In this document: piece after piece, positions 26,297-35,675 of the stretch | Numbering within the stretch: the first letter of the stretch is position 1 | Layout: each line of letters begins with the position of its first letter | Translations under genes and position numbers: made by a program | Assembly (NCBI RefSeq): GCF_020023995.1 | Contig: NZ_NRRD01000027.1 | Span: forward strand, 1 to 42,801 | DNA from: Rhodobacter sp. TJ_12 | GTDB taxonomy: Bacteria > Pseudomonadota > Alphaproteobacteria > Rhodobacterales > Rhodobacteraceae | Length of the DNA: 42,801 nt | Direction: 5' to 3' | The notes under the pieces: generated by a model | Seen by the model: only the letters and a program-made list of their open reading frames with translations | Told to the model about the DNA's origin: nothing | Database searches by the model: none

Positions 26297-26716
26297 TTAA
26301 CCTGCGTCCTCCGGGGCGGATTTCAGTATCCGCTCTGCCTTCTTGCGCACCAGAACCGAGCGCAGATCATGCATGGCCAGAAGCAACGCATCGGTCACCT
26401 CTTCCAGTTGCGCGTCGGTGGCCTTTGATTGCACCCATTGCGTGGTCAGGTTCAAATGATCGACCGTGCGCAGGATGTCATCCACATCGCGCTGCGCAAG
26501 CTGGGCAATGCGCCGCGTCATCCAGTCTTCGATCGCGCGCAGGTCATCGGCGGAAAGCTTACGCTCGCCTTGCGGTTTGATCTCGCCGTTCTTGATGTTG
26601 ACGACGGCGATCTGATCCATCTCGATGCGGCGTTGGCGGTTCTCGGTATCGACCCGGAACACCGCCGCCCCATTTTCACGGATCCGGAAATAATATTCCG
26701 GCAGATCCCCCGCCAT
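26297..26716 (-). CDS. Conserved hypothetical protein
   Basis: I do not recognise a named domain in this 139-residue charged protein. An N-terminal beta-rich part (LPEYYFRIRENGAAVFRVD, RRIEMDQIAVVNIKNGEIKP) is followed by helices (DDLRAIEDWMTRRIAQL and later). No signal peptide or membrane segment is present. AAGGAG lies six bases before the start, and the aspartate aminotransferase gene ends 25 bases upstream on the same strand, so the two are probably one transcript. The function is unknown; it may be lineage-specific to Rhodobacteraceae. Confidence 0.8.
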   Translation of the reverse strand: MAGDLPEYYFRIRENGAAVFRVDTENRQRRIEMDQIAVVNIKNGEIKPQGERKLSADDLRAIEDWMTRRIAQLAQRDVDDILRTVDHLNLTTQWVQSKATDAQLEEVTDALLLAMHDLRSVLVRKKAERILKSAPEDAG

Positions 26717-26741
26717 GCGCGTCTCCTTGGGCCTTGGGGCC

Positions 26742-27998
<1,257 letters not shown>

Positions 27999-28087
27999 TC
28001 AAGCGCTTGAAACCAAGGTGGTTGCGCTTGACGGGGCGGGGGCAGGGGTGCAAGGCAGGGGCGCAGCAGATCGGACGGAGGCGAGCG

Positions 28088-28360
28088 ATGAGCGAAACAC
28101 GGGACGCGCGATTGCGGCGGATGCGGATGCGCAGCTGGCGGCGCGGGATTCGCGAGATGGATCTGATTCTCGGCCCTTGGGCTGATTCTGAACTGGAAGG
28201 TTTGGATGCCGAGACGCTTGAACTTTACGATCAGCTTCTCGAAGAAAACGACCAAGATCTTTACCCCTGGATTTCGGGGGCGCAGCCCTGCCCGCCCCAT
28301 TATGTAGAAATCTTGGGTGTGATCGGCCATTTTGCGCGCACACGACATGGAAAAAGTTAA
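28088..28360 (+). CDS. sdhE: FAD assembly factor SdhE
   Basis: The 90-residue protein contains the SdhE core: RRMRMRSWRRGIREMDLILGPWAD with the RGxxE motif (RGIRE, about residues 18-22) that contacts the flavinylation site, followed by YDQLLEENDQDLYPWISG. SdhE promotes covalent FAD attachment to succinate dehydrogenase SdhA. GGAGG lies nine bases before ATG 28088. No sdh genes are nearby, so it acts in trans. Confidence 0.93.
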   Translation: MSETRDARLRRMRMRSWRRGIREMDLILGPWADSELEGLDAETLELYDQLLEENDQDLYPWISGAQPCPPHYVEILGVIGHFARTRHGKS

Positions 28361-28476
28361 GCACGCAATCTTCGCAAATTCGTCACGAATGTCATCACGG
28401 TGAAGATCGCTTAACCCTATATTCGGTTTTTTCCGCCAATTTGCACCTCAAGGAAGCGAGGATGGCGGAGTAAGGA

Positions 28477-28989
28477 ATGACGTTTCAAACCCCGATGAAA
28501 GCGCCCGATGCGGATGAGGGCGCCGCCCCCGGAATGATGTCTTGCTACCTCGACAGCCTGTCGCTGGTCGAGCGACTGCACAGGTTGTTGCTGGATGTCA
28601 TCAAGGATGAATTCGAACGGCTTGGTATTTTGGAGATCAACCCGGTTCAGGCGCTGCTTTTGTTCAACATTGGCGAGAACGAGGTGACGGCGGGCGAGCT
28701 GAAGACGCGCGGTTATTATCAAGGCTCGAACGTGAGCTATAACCTCAAGAAGCTGGTCGAGGCGGGCTATATGCACCACCAGCGTTGCGAGATTGATCGC
28801 CGCTCGGTTCGTGTGAAGCTGACGCCCAAGGGCGTGGATCTGCGCGCCGCCGTTTCGGCCCTGTTCGAGCGCCATGCCAAGGGCATGAATGATCGCAATG
28901 TGATCACGCTTGACGCGATGGATGAAATGAACCGCACCCTGCGCCGGATGGAGCGCTATTGGTCGGATCAGATCCGCTACATCTACTGA
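28477..28989 (+). CDS. ldtR: MarR-family regulator, LdtR-like
   Basis: The 170-residue protein has a MarR-type winged helix with extended helices: YLDSLSLVERLHRLLLDVIKDEFERLGILEINPVQALLLFNIG, then ELKTRGYYQGSNVSYNLKKLVEAGYMHHQRCEIDRRSVRVKLTPKG. This closely follows LdtR of Liberibacter and Sinorhizobium, a regulator of an L,D-transpeptidase and osmotic-stress genes. The start is ATG 28477 with AAGGA 3 bases upstream. No L,D-transpeptidase gene is nearby, so targets would be unlinked. The preceding 116 bases include the AT-rich sequence around 28420-28440 that may hold a promoter. Confidence 0.82.
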   Translation: MTFQTPMKAPDADEGAAPGMMSCYLDSLSLVERLHRLLLDVIKDEFERLGILEINPVQALLLFNIGENEVTAGELKTRGYYQGSNVSYNLKKLVEAGYMHHQRCEIDRRSVRVKLTPKGVDLRAAVSALFERHAKGMNDRNVITLDAMDEMNRTLRRMERYWSDQIRYIY

Positions 28990-29096
28990 GCTATCCGCTT
29001 CCGGGCTGACGCGGCGGCATTTGTGCCGCCGCTTGTTCTTGCGCGGGGGGCATGGTTCTTTGATCCCGGTCGTAAAATACGGCGGTGGGGGCAAAG

Positions 29097-30260
29097 ATGC
29101 GGCGAGCGGTGCGCGTTTTTCTGCGCGTTTTGGCGGTTGTGGCGGTGCTGGCGGCGGGGTTTGCCGTCGTCAAACGCGATGACCTGATCCGGCTGCGGGC
29201 AGCCATGGCGCTGTTCGACGAAAACCGGATCGTGCAGAATTTTTCGCATATGGATCGGCTGTTCCATGCCCGGGTTTTGGACCGGGGCACCGGGCCGGTT
29301 TCCGATCTGCCGCAAGGGTCCCCGATGGTGCTGGCGCCCGAGGTGACAGACTGGGTGCAGGCGCGCGCGGTGACCGCGCTGGTGATCTTGCGCGACGGGC
29401 AATTGGTGCATGAAAGCTATCATCTGGGCACCGGGCCAGAGGATTTGCGGATTTCTTGGTCGATGGCGAAATCGGTGCTGTCGGCGCTTTTCGGCATTTT
29501 GCACGAAGATGGGACGCTTCCCGATCTGGAGGCGCAGGTGGTCGATTACGCGCCCCTGCTCAAAGGCTCGGCCTATGAGGGCGCAGCGCTCCGCGATGTG
29601 CTGACCATGTCCTCGGGTGTCGGGTTCGACGAGGATTACATGGATTTCAGCAGCGACATCAACCGCATGGGCCGGGTGCTGGCGCTGGGGGGCTCGATGG
29701 ATCGCTTTGCGGCCTCGCTCACCACCCGCGCCCATCCGCCCGGCAGCCATATGCAGTATGTATCGATCGATACCCATGTGTTGGGCATGGTGATCGCGGG
29801 GGCCACAGGGCGCGATCCGGTGGATTTGATGGTGGAGCGGATCATTCAGCCGATGGGGCTGGAGGCAAGCCCCGAGATGCTGACCGATGGCGAGGGGACA
29901 GGCTTCGTTCTGGGCGGGCTGAACATGCGCACGCGCGACTATGCGCGCATCGGTCAGATGGTCTTGCAAAACGGCTTTTGGAACGGACGCCAAATCGTGC
30001 CCGCCGATTGGGTCGCGGCCTCAACGTCGCATCAAGCCGCCGATGGTGCGGGCTATGGGTTCCAATGGTGGGTGCCGAAGGACCATGCCCAGTTTGGCGA
30101 TGATTTCATGGCACAGGGCATCTATGGGCAGTTCATCTATGTGAATCCGGGTGCGCAGACGGTGATCGCGGTCAATGCGGCCGACCGGGGCTTTGATGCC
30201 GCAGGCGTGACCGATGAAAACCTTGCGCTGTTTCGGCGTATGGCGCAGGCTGGGCACTGA
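29097..30260 (+). CDS. Serine hydrolase of the beta-lactamase/NylB-like family
   Basis: The 387-residue protein has an N-terminal hydrophobic anchor or signal (FLRVLAVVAVLAAGFAVV) and a class C beta-lactamase-like domain: catalytic SxxK at S122-M-A-K125 (ISWSMAKSVLSALFG), a Y-x-S type second motif in MQYVSIDTHVLGMV and a C-terminal YGFQWWVP...GIYGQFIYVNP segment. This resembles 6-aminohexanoate-dimer hydrolase-type esterases rather than a true beta-lactamase. Substrate unknown. ATG 29097 has GGGGG upstream; GTG 29085 is a less likely alternative. Confidence 0.85.
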   Translation: MRRAVRVFLRVLAVVAVLAAGFAVVKRDDLIRLRAAMALFDENRIVQNFSHMDRLFHARVLDRGTGPVSDLPQGSPMVLAPEVTDWVQARAVTALVILRDGQLVHESYHLGTGPEDLRISWSMAKSVLSALFGILHEDGTLPDLEAQVVDYAPLLKGSAYEGAALRDVLTMSSGVGFDEDYMDFSSDINRMGRVLALGGSMDRFAASLTTRAHPPGSHMQYVSIDTHVLGMVIAGATGRDPVDLMVERIIQPMGLEASPEMLTDGEGTGFVLGGLNMRTRDYARIGQMVLQNGFWNGRQIVPADWVAASTSHQAADGAGYGFQWWVPKDHAQFGDDFMAQGIYGQFIYVNPGAQTVIAVNAADRGFDAAGVTDENLALFRRMAQAGH

Positions 30261-30270
30261 GGGAAACGGC

Positions 30271-30639
30271 ATGGAAATGGAATCTTCGGTCAATGTTCTG
30301 GGCGGCGTCTTGCAGCCCTGTTCGGTCTCACCGATGACCGGATTCTTTCGCGATGGCGCGTGCAACACCTGCTGGGAAGATCATGGGCTGCACACGGTTT
30401 GCGTGGTGTTGACCGCCGAATTTCTGGCTTGGTCGCGCTATATCGGCAATGATCTGACGACCCCGCGCCCTGATTTCGCTTTTCCCGGTCTCAAACCTGG
30501 GGAGCGCTGGTGCCTGTGCGCGGGGCGGTTCCTAGAGGCCCATGACGAGGGATGCGCGCCGCAGGTCGTGCTGGAATGCACGCATCGGCGCACGCTGGAA
30601 GTGGTGCCGCTTGAGGTGTTGCAGGGCTACGCGATCTGA
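30271..30639 (+). CDS. DUF2237 family protein
   Basis: The 122-residue protein has the conserved DUF2237 pattern: NVLGGVLQPCSVSPMTGFFRDGACNT, DHGLHTVCVVLTAEFLAWSRYIGNDLTTPRP, and GLKPGERWCLCAGRF. Five of its Cys are clustered, suggesting metal binding or redox chemistry, though no function is established. GAGGG lies seven bases before ATG 30271. It starts 10 bases after the serine hydrolase stop and overlaps the 3' end of the convergent epmA by 13 bases. Confidence 0.9.
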   Translation: MEMESSVNVLGGVLQPCSVSPMTGFFRDGACNTCWEDHGLHTVCVVLTAEFLAWSRYIGNDLTTPRPDFAFPGLKPGERWCLCAGRFLEAHDEGCAPQVVLECTHRRTLEVVPLEVLQGYAI

Positions 30640-31676
30640 TCGGAAACCGGCGTCCAGATCACGTCATCGATCCGCGGTGCCGAGGTGGCCAGCATCACCA
30701 ACCGGTCAAACCCCAGCGCGATGCCGCTTGCTGCAGGCATATGTGCAAGGGCGGCCAAGAAATCCTCGTCAATCGGGTAGCGTTCGCCGTAGATCGTTTG
30801 CTTTTCGTCCATTTCCGCCATGAAGCGCGCGCGCTGCACCGTGGCATCGGTCAATTCACCAAAGCCATTGGCCAGTTCCACCCCACAGGCATAAAGCTCG
30901 AACCGTTCGGCGACGCGTGCATCATCGGGGGCAGGGCGCGCCAAGGCGGCCTCGGCCAGGGGGTAGCGATCCAAGATCGTGGCGCGGCCATGACCCAGAT
31001 GCGGCTCGATCCGCGAGACAAGCACTTTCGACACGATCAACGACCAACTATCGTCCACGCCCACCTCAATCCCTGCCGCACGGCACTGCGCGCGCAGCCC
31101 CTCGGCATCGGTGATCCCGCCACAGCCGCAGGTGGTCAGCAGATCAAGCCCCGCATAACGTTCAAACGCCGCCGCGACCGAAAGCCGCTCGGGCTGGGCG
31201 AACGGGTCACATTCAATGCCCTTGTAGCACAACATCGTGCTGCCCGCCGCCTGCGCCGCAAGACGCAGAATCGCGGCGCAGTCTTGCATCAGCACGGTGT
31301 AATCGGCGCCCACCCGATACCATTCGAGCATGGTGAATTCGGGGCTGTGCAGCGCGCCACGCTCGCGGTTGCGCCAAACATGGGCAAAGGCGGCAATCCG
31401 CTCTTCCCCTGCCGCAAGCAGCTTTTTCATCGCGAATTCAGGCGAGGTATGCAGGAACATCTCGACCGGGGCGCCATCATTGCCAATCGCCGTGGTCGCA
31501 AAACCATGCAGATGCGCCTCATTGCCGGGGCTGACTTGGAGCGCGACCGGGTCCACCTCAAGGAACCCTTCCCCCTCTAGCCAGCGGCGCAGAGCGGTTT
31601 GAATGCGGGCGCGCGCCAAAAGCGCGGGGCGGCGGTCTGTGTGGCGGTCGGGGTGCCACCATGGGGTCGCGGGCAT
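30627..31676 (-). CDS. epmA: EF-P beta-lysylation protein EpmA (truncated LysRS paralogue)
   Basis: The 349-residue protein is a class II lysyl-tRNA synthetase-like catalytic domain without the N-terminal anticodon-binding domain: motif 2 in [24 protein letters not shown] and motif 3 in [12 protein letters not shown]. EpmA attaches (R)-beta-lysine (or lysine) to Lys34 of EF-P. Its partner gene efp is divergent 94 bases away, as commonly seen. EpmB, the lysine 2,3-aminomutase that supplies beta-lysine, is not in this window. The start at 31676 (MPATP) has no good binding site; GTG 31679 is an alternative. Confidence 0.93.
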   Translation of the reverse strand: MPATPWWHPDRHTDRRPALLARARIQTALRRWLEGEGFLEVDPVALQVSPGNEAHLHGFATTAIGNDGAPVEMFLHTSPEFAMKKLLAAGEERIAAFAHVWRNRERGALHSPEFTMLEWYRVGADYTVLMQDCAAILRLAAQAAGSTMLCYKGIECDPFAQPERLSVAAAFERYAGLDLLTTCGCGGITDAEGLRAQCRAAGIEVGVDDSWSLIVSKVLVSRIEPHLGHGRATILDRYPLAEAALARPAPDDARVAERFELYACGVELANGFGELTDATVQRARFMAEMDEKQTIYGERYPIDEDFLAALAHMPAASGIALGFDRLVMLATSAPRIDDVIWTPVSDQIA

Positions 31677-31770
31677 CACAGGGCTTTTTGCTGGAAATAA
31701 GGTTCATATTGGTTTAGGCGCTTCGCCATCCGGGCGCCAGAGCCTGCTTTTGATATATAGGACCGTGACT

Positions 31771-32340
31771 ATGGCTAAAGTGATCGCTTCCTCGATCCGT
31801 AAGGGTAACGTGATCGACCTGAACGGCGTTCTGCACGTCGTTATCAACGCCGAAAACATTCACCCCGGCAAGGGCAACTCGGTGACCCAAGTCGAGATGC
31901 GCCGCATCTCGGATGGCGTGAAGGTGCAAGAGCGTTGGCGCACCGTGGATTCGGTGGAAAAAGCCCATGTCGACGAAGAGGAATTCGACTTCCTCTATGA
32001 AGACGGCGAAGGCTATCACTTCATGAACCCGCAAAACTACGAGCAGATCACCATCGGTGAAGACGTGGTGGGCGATGCCAAGGTGCACCTGCGCGACGGC
32101 ATCCGCGTTTGGCTGCTGCTGCATGAAGGCGTGGCGCTGTCCATTGAGCTGCCGCAAAAAGTGACGGTTGAAGTCGAAGAAACCGAGCCGGTGGTCAAAG
32201 GTCAAACCGCCTCGTCGAGCTATAAGCCCGCCACCTGCACCGGCGGCATTCGCGTGATGGTGCCGCCGCATATCGGTGTGGGCACGCGGGTGGTGATCAA
32301 CACGGCCGACAACTCGTATGTTGAGCGCGCCAAGGACTGA
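31771..32340 (+). CDS. efp: Translation elongation factor P
   Basis: The 189-residue protein is full-length EF-P with three beta-barrel domains: [15 protein letters not shown] at the N-terminus, the modification loop [10 protein letters not shown] in which Lys34 is the predicted EpmA target, and [30 protein letters not shown] at the end. EF-P relieves ribosome stalling at polyproline. Presence of Lys34 and of epmA agree with lysylation-type modification. TATATA (31754-31759) upstream may be a -10 for a very short leader. A strong terminator follows. Confidence 0.97.
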   Translation: MAKVIASSIRKGNVIDLNGVLHVVINAENIHPGKGNSVTQVEMRRISDGVKVQERWRTVDSVEKAHVDEEEFDFLYEDGEGYHFMNPQNYEQITIGEDVVGDAKVHLRDGIRVWLLLHEGVALSIELPQKVTVEVEETEPVVKGQTASSSYKPATCTGGIRVMVPPHIGVGTRVVINTADNSYVERAKD

Positions 32341-32365
32341 TCCGGGCAAGATAACGCGATAACAG

Positions 32366-32392
32366 GGCGTCCCTTTGCGGGGCGCCTTTTTT
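32366..32392 (+). terminator. Terminator of efp
   Basis: GGCGTCCC (32366-32373) pairs with GGGGCGCC (32379-32386; one G-T pair) over a five-base loop and is followed by six T. It ends nine bases before the stop of the convergent gene. Confidence 0.85.
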
Positions 32393-32400
32393 GTGGCGGC

Positions 32401-32844
32401 TCAGGCCGCCCGCTGGCCGCGGAACCGGAACGCCGAAAGCGGCAGGGTGGCCGCGTGGGTCGCCTCGATGATCAGGGCGGGAAACCCTTCGATCACCAGC
32501 CGGGCATCGGGACCGATTTGATCGATCCGCAGATCTTCGGCGCGTGGCAGCGGCCCCTCGATTTCCAGTTCGATGACATCGCCGGGGCAAAACCCTGTGA
32601 CGCGGGGCAGGGGCGTTGGCACGGGCTCTGGCGTGGTCAGAATCTGCGCCACGCGCGCCATGATCGCGTCATCCTCCTCGGTCGCTGGCTCGGGCGCTTT
32701 GGGGGCAGGGGGCGGTGTCTGCCGCGCCTGAGACAGCGGCGCGACCGGCGCCGGGGCCGATCTGCGCGCCGAAGGGCTGGGGTGCCACTCGGCCCACAGC
32801 ACCAGCGCAATCGCACAGCTTAGGGCAATGAAAAGCGCAAGCAT
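32401..32844 (-). CDS. Membrane-anchored hypothetical protein
   Basis: The 147-residue protein starts with a single hydrophobic helix (MLALFIALSCAIALVLWAEW), followed by a Pro/Ala-rich linker (residues about 25-60) and a C-terminal folded part (GFCPGDVIELEIEGPLP...PALIIEATHAATLPLSAFRF). It is probably an inner-membrane-anchored periplasmic protein; no family recognised. Between its start and the RTX gene lie 221 bases with a terminator for the latter and, presumably, its own promoter. It converges on efp. Confidence 0.72.
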   Translation of the reverse strand: MLALFIALSCAIALVLWAEWHPSPSARRSAPAPVAPLSQARQTPPPAPKAPEPATEEDDAIMARVAQILTTPEPVPTPLPRVTGFCPGDVIELEIEGPLPRAEDLRIDQIGPDARLVIEGFPALIIEATHAATLPLSAFRFRGQRAA

Positions 32845-33013
32845 CCTTCATACCTCGTCTTTTCGATAGGATGGGCGGGCCGCGATTGCGGCGCAAGCGC
32901 TTTGCTGCGCCGCTGGGCTGGCATTGTTAACCCCTGCTTTACCAATATCCCCGCGCAGGCGTGATTGGTGCCGGGGCAGGGCAAAGACCTGTCAAAGGGG
33001 CATGGCCGATCGC

Positions 33014-33041
33014 AAAACACCCCGCGCCGGGCGCGCGGTGT
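33014..33041 (-). terminator. Probable terminator of the RTX gene
   Basis: On the minus strand ACACC-GCGC pairs with GCGC-(GG)-GGTGT with a two-base bulge, followed by TTTT (33017-33014). It lies 25 bases after the RTX gene stop. Confidence 0.6.
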
Positions 33042-33065
33042 CGGGGATGCCAAAGGCCGAGCAGA

Positions 33066-34664
33066 TCAGCCGGTCGCAAGCTGGACCGTGATCCGCTCAA
33101 GCGGGAAATTGGCAGGGGTAATCCCGTCAATGATCATGATTGGCGCGCCATCGTAGCGGATCAATGTGCTGTCCACGCCATAAGCGGTTGTGGTGATCGT
33201 GCCGCCCAGCGTGTCCGTCAGCACTTCGACGCCATCCTCTGCGGGATCGAAATCGGTCACATGCACCGGATCGTAGGCCGTGGTGTCCGTCGCGACAAGG
33301 AAGCTGTCGGCCCCCGCACCGCCAGTCAGCAACGCGCCATCTTCGCCGTAAAGCGTATCTGCACCCGCGCCGCCATCCAAAACCGCAGGCCCTGCCGCGC
33401 CGGTTTCGCCTAGCGCGAAGATATAATCGTCGCCCTCGCCGCCGATCAGCGTGTCGCCCTCACCGCTGGCCAAGAGCGTGTCATTCCCCGCGCCCCCGTC
33501 GAGCTTGTTGGTCCCCGCATCATCGGCCAAAAGGTCATCTGCCGCGCCGCCGTTCAGCGTGTCGTCGCCCGCCCCGCCGCCAAGGCTATCCGCGCCGGTA
33601 TAGCCGTTCAGCAGGTCATTCCCCTCGCCGCCCACAAGGATGTCGTCACCCGCGCCGCCATCCAGCGTGTCATCGCCAGCATCGCCAGCCAGCGCATCAT
33701 TGTCGAGGTTGCCGTAAATCAGATCGTCGCCCTCGCCGCCCTCAAGGCTGTCATCACCATCAAACCCATAAAGCGTGTCATTGTTGCCGCCACCCAGCAC
33801 CGTGTCATCGCCATATCCGCCCAGAACGGTGTCATGGCCATAGCCGCCATTGAGCAGGTCATCGCCTGCCCCGCCTTCGATCCAGTCGGCGCCAAGCCAG
33901 CCGGCGATCTGATCGTCGAAGTTGGTGCCGGTCAGCGTGTCGGGCCCATTGGTCCCGGTCAGGTTTTGGCCGTCGAGGGGCAGGGTGGGGTAGATCGCGC
34001 TGTTGCTGCTGGTGACCCAGATCCCCACATTGCCGTCCAGTTCGGCGGCGGTATTGTTTTCGAACACCGCGACCGTTTCGCCATTGATATTCAGCAAGGC
34101 GCCATCATCGCTATCTTCCAGCGTGAACGGCGTCGCCGGGTCGAAATTGGCCGTTTCCAAGAAAAAGTCTTCGCCCTCTTCAGGGGCATAATCGGACAGC
34201 AAAAGCGGATCATTGCCCGGACGCCAATTCGCGATGAAATGGTCCGTGCCCTCGCCACCCATCAGCGTATCGCCATCATCCCCCACGATCGTGTCGCTAT
34301 TGGCACCGCCTTGCAGCAGGTCGGCGCCGCCATCGAGCGAGTCGACCCCATAGACGACGTCATTGCCATAGCCCCCATGCAAGGTGTCGGCCCCTTCGAT
34401 GTCGAAAATCTCATCCGCCCCAAGGTTGCCGCGCAGCGTATCATTGCCGGGACCGCCCAGAACCGAGTCATTGCCATGACCGGCGTCGATGTAGTCATTT
34501 CCGATAGAGCCGATGATCTCTTCGTCGTCTTCGGAGCCGAAGATGCGCTCGCCGGTTTCGCTAGCTTGCTCCCCGGTGCCGCCCCCCGCGTCGTCATCGT
34601 CATTGTTGAAGAACAAGCCAAGCAGAAAGAAAGGTGCAATCGAAAGAAGCATAAGGCTGCCCAT
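33066..34664 (-). CDS. RTX (haemolysin-type Ca2+-binding repeat) protein
   Basis: The 532-residue protein starts with a hydrophobic segment (SLMLLSIAPFFLLGLFF) followed by the acidic NNDDDDAGGG and then two blocks of GGxGxDxLxG nonapeptides: residues about 45-140 and 230-460, roughly twenty copies (GGYGDDTVLGGGNNDTLYG, GGAGDDTLNGG). Between them is a beta-rich domain without repeats, and after them a conserved-looking C-terminal segment (VHVTDFDPAEDGVEVLTD). Such proteins bind Ca2+ outside the cell and are usually exported by a type I system, for which no genes are present here. The start at 34664 has AGGAG about six bases upstream. The function (surface layer, adhesion or enzyme) is unknown, and no catalytic motif was seen. 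Confidence 0.85.
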   Translation of the reverse strand: MGSLMLLSIAPFFLLGLFFNNDDDDAGGGTGEQASETGERIFGSEDDEEIIGSIGNDYIDAGHGNDSVLGGPGNDTLRGNLGADEIFDIEGADTLHGGYGNDVVYGVDSLDGGADLLQGGANSDTIVGDDGDTLMGGEGTDHFIANWRPGNDPLLLSDYAPEEGEDFFLETANFDPATPFTLEDSDDGALLNINGETVAVFENNTAAELDGNVGIWVTSSNSAIYPTLPLDGQNLTGTNGPDTLTGTNFDDQIAGWLGADWIEGGAGDDLLNGGYGHDTVLGGYGDDTVLGGGNNDTLYGFDGDDSLEGGEGDDLIYGNLDNDALAGDAGDDTLDGGAGDDILVGGEGNDLLNGYTGADSLGGGAGDDTLNGGAADDLLADDAGTNKLDGGAGNDTLLASGEGDTLIGGEGDDYIFALGETGAAGPAVLDGGAGADTLYGEDGALLTGGAGADSFLVATDTTAYDPVHVTDFDPAEDGVEVLTDTLGGTITTTAYGVDSTLIRYDGAPIMIIDGITPANFPLERITVQLATG

Positions 34665-34799
34665 GGGGAGCTCCTGTATGTAAAGATTAATAAACCGCTA
34701 ATCTGACCCCATACTTTTGACAAGAATTAGATAAACCTTTGGCGTAATTTTCCTTGCGGCGGAAACAGTGGCGCAAGAAAGCCTGATTTTGTTGAGTTT

Positions 34800-35543
34800 T
34801 TAGAGGCCAGTTTCTGTGAGCGCGGTCACAAGGATCGGCGCCAGCCTTGCGGCCCATGCCCGCTGGCCCGACTCGGTCGCCACCAGATCCTGACGCAGTT
34901 CGATCAGCACATTGGGGCGGCCGGGGCCAAGGGCATGGCGCGCGATGCTGTCGCCCGCCAGATGGCCGGTGTAGGGTTCGTTGTCGCCCACACAAATGCC
35001 TTCGGCCGCAAGTGCCGCGATGAAGGGCAACGCCAACCGGCTATCAAGATGCGAATGCAACACACCCACTTCCCACGGGCGCGGCGCGCGCCCGCGCAGG
35101 CGCGGGGTAAACGTGTGAACCGCACAAATCACCGTATCGGACCGCCTTGCGGCCAAAAGCTCTAGCGCATCGTGATAGGGGCGGTGCAGCCGGTCGAGCC
35201 GGGTTTGCACCCCTGCGGCGGAAATGCCTCGGTTTGCCGGGATCACCGTGCCATCGTAAAGCTGCATCACCAGCGTTGGATCGTCTTCGCCCCGGTTCGG
35301 GTCGATCACAAGGCGCGAGAAATCCGACCAGACCATTGGCGATTGCAGCGCCTCGGCCAAAGCCCGCCCCAGCCCCAGACCGCCGATGTCATAGGCGATG
35401 TGGCGGTCCATCTCTTTGGGGTCGATGCCCAGATCGCCGCCGCCCACCCAATCGGGCACCCGGTTGGTGGCATGATCGACGGTGATCAGCCAGCGCCCGG
35501 GGCGATTTTCGGTGATTTGGTGAAAAGGCACATCTTTGGTCAT
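34800..35543 (-). CDS. N-formylglutamate amidohydrolase
   Basis: The 247-residue protein has the family motifs WLITVDHATNRVPDW (Asp-His near the N-terminus), GALGLGRALAE-like GLGLGRALAE, DFSRLVIDPNRGEDDPTL, CAVHTFTPRLRG with a metal His, and VLIELRQDLVAT. It hydrolyses N-formyl-L-glutamate to formate and glutamate in histidine degradation or acts on related amides; no hut genes are linked, so the true substrate is uncertain. ATG 35543 gives the usual length; GTG 35567 is possible. It is divergent from pyk, with 132 bases between starts. The 135 bases between it and the RTX gene (34665-34799) are AT-rich and probably carry the RTX promoter. Confidence 0.9.
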   Translation of the reverse strand: MTKDVPFHQITENRPGRWLITVDHATNRVPDWVGGGDLGIDPKEMDRHIAYDIGGLGLGRALAEALQSPMVWSDFSRLVIDPNRGEDDPTLVMQLYDGTVIPANRGISAAGVQTRLDRLHRPYHDALELLAARRSDTVICAVHTFTPRLRGRAPRPWEVGVLHSHLDSRLALPFIAALAAEGICVGDNEPYTGHLAGDSIARHALGPGRPNVLIELRQDLVATESGQRAWAARLAPILVTALTETGL

Positions 35544-35675
35544 GGTTTCTTCGTCATTTTGCGGCACACCAAATTTAAACGCCGCGAGACCGGAGTGCCA
35601 GTTGCCCTAGGCAAAGTTTTCCGGCATAGAGAATGCGGCCCACGAAATGACAGCAACACGAACACTCGAGGACGC

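Noticed and set aside
29097-30260. Beta-lactamase conferring antibiotic resistance
   Set aside because: The SxxK motif is present, but the Y-x-N and KTG motifs of true class C enzymes are not; the pattern fits NylB-like esterases.
33400-34500. Short-period DNA repeats resembling an array
   Set aside because: The periodicity comes from coding nonapeptide repeats of the RTX protein, not from CRISPR or satellite DNA.
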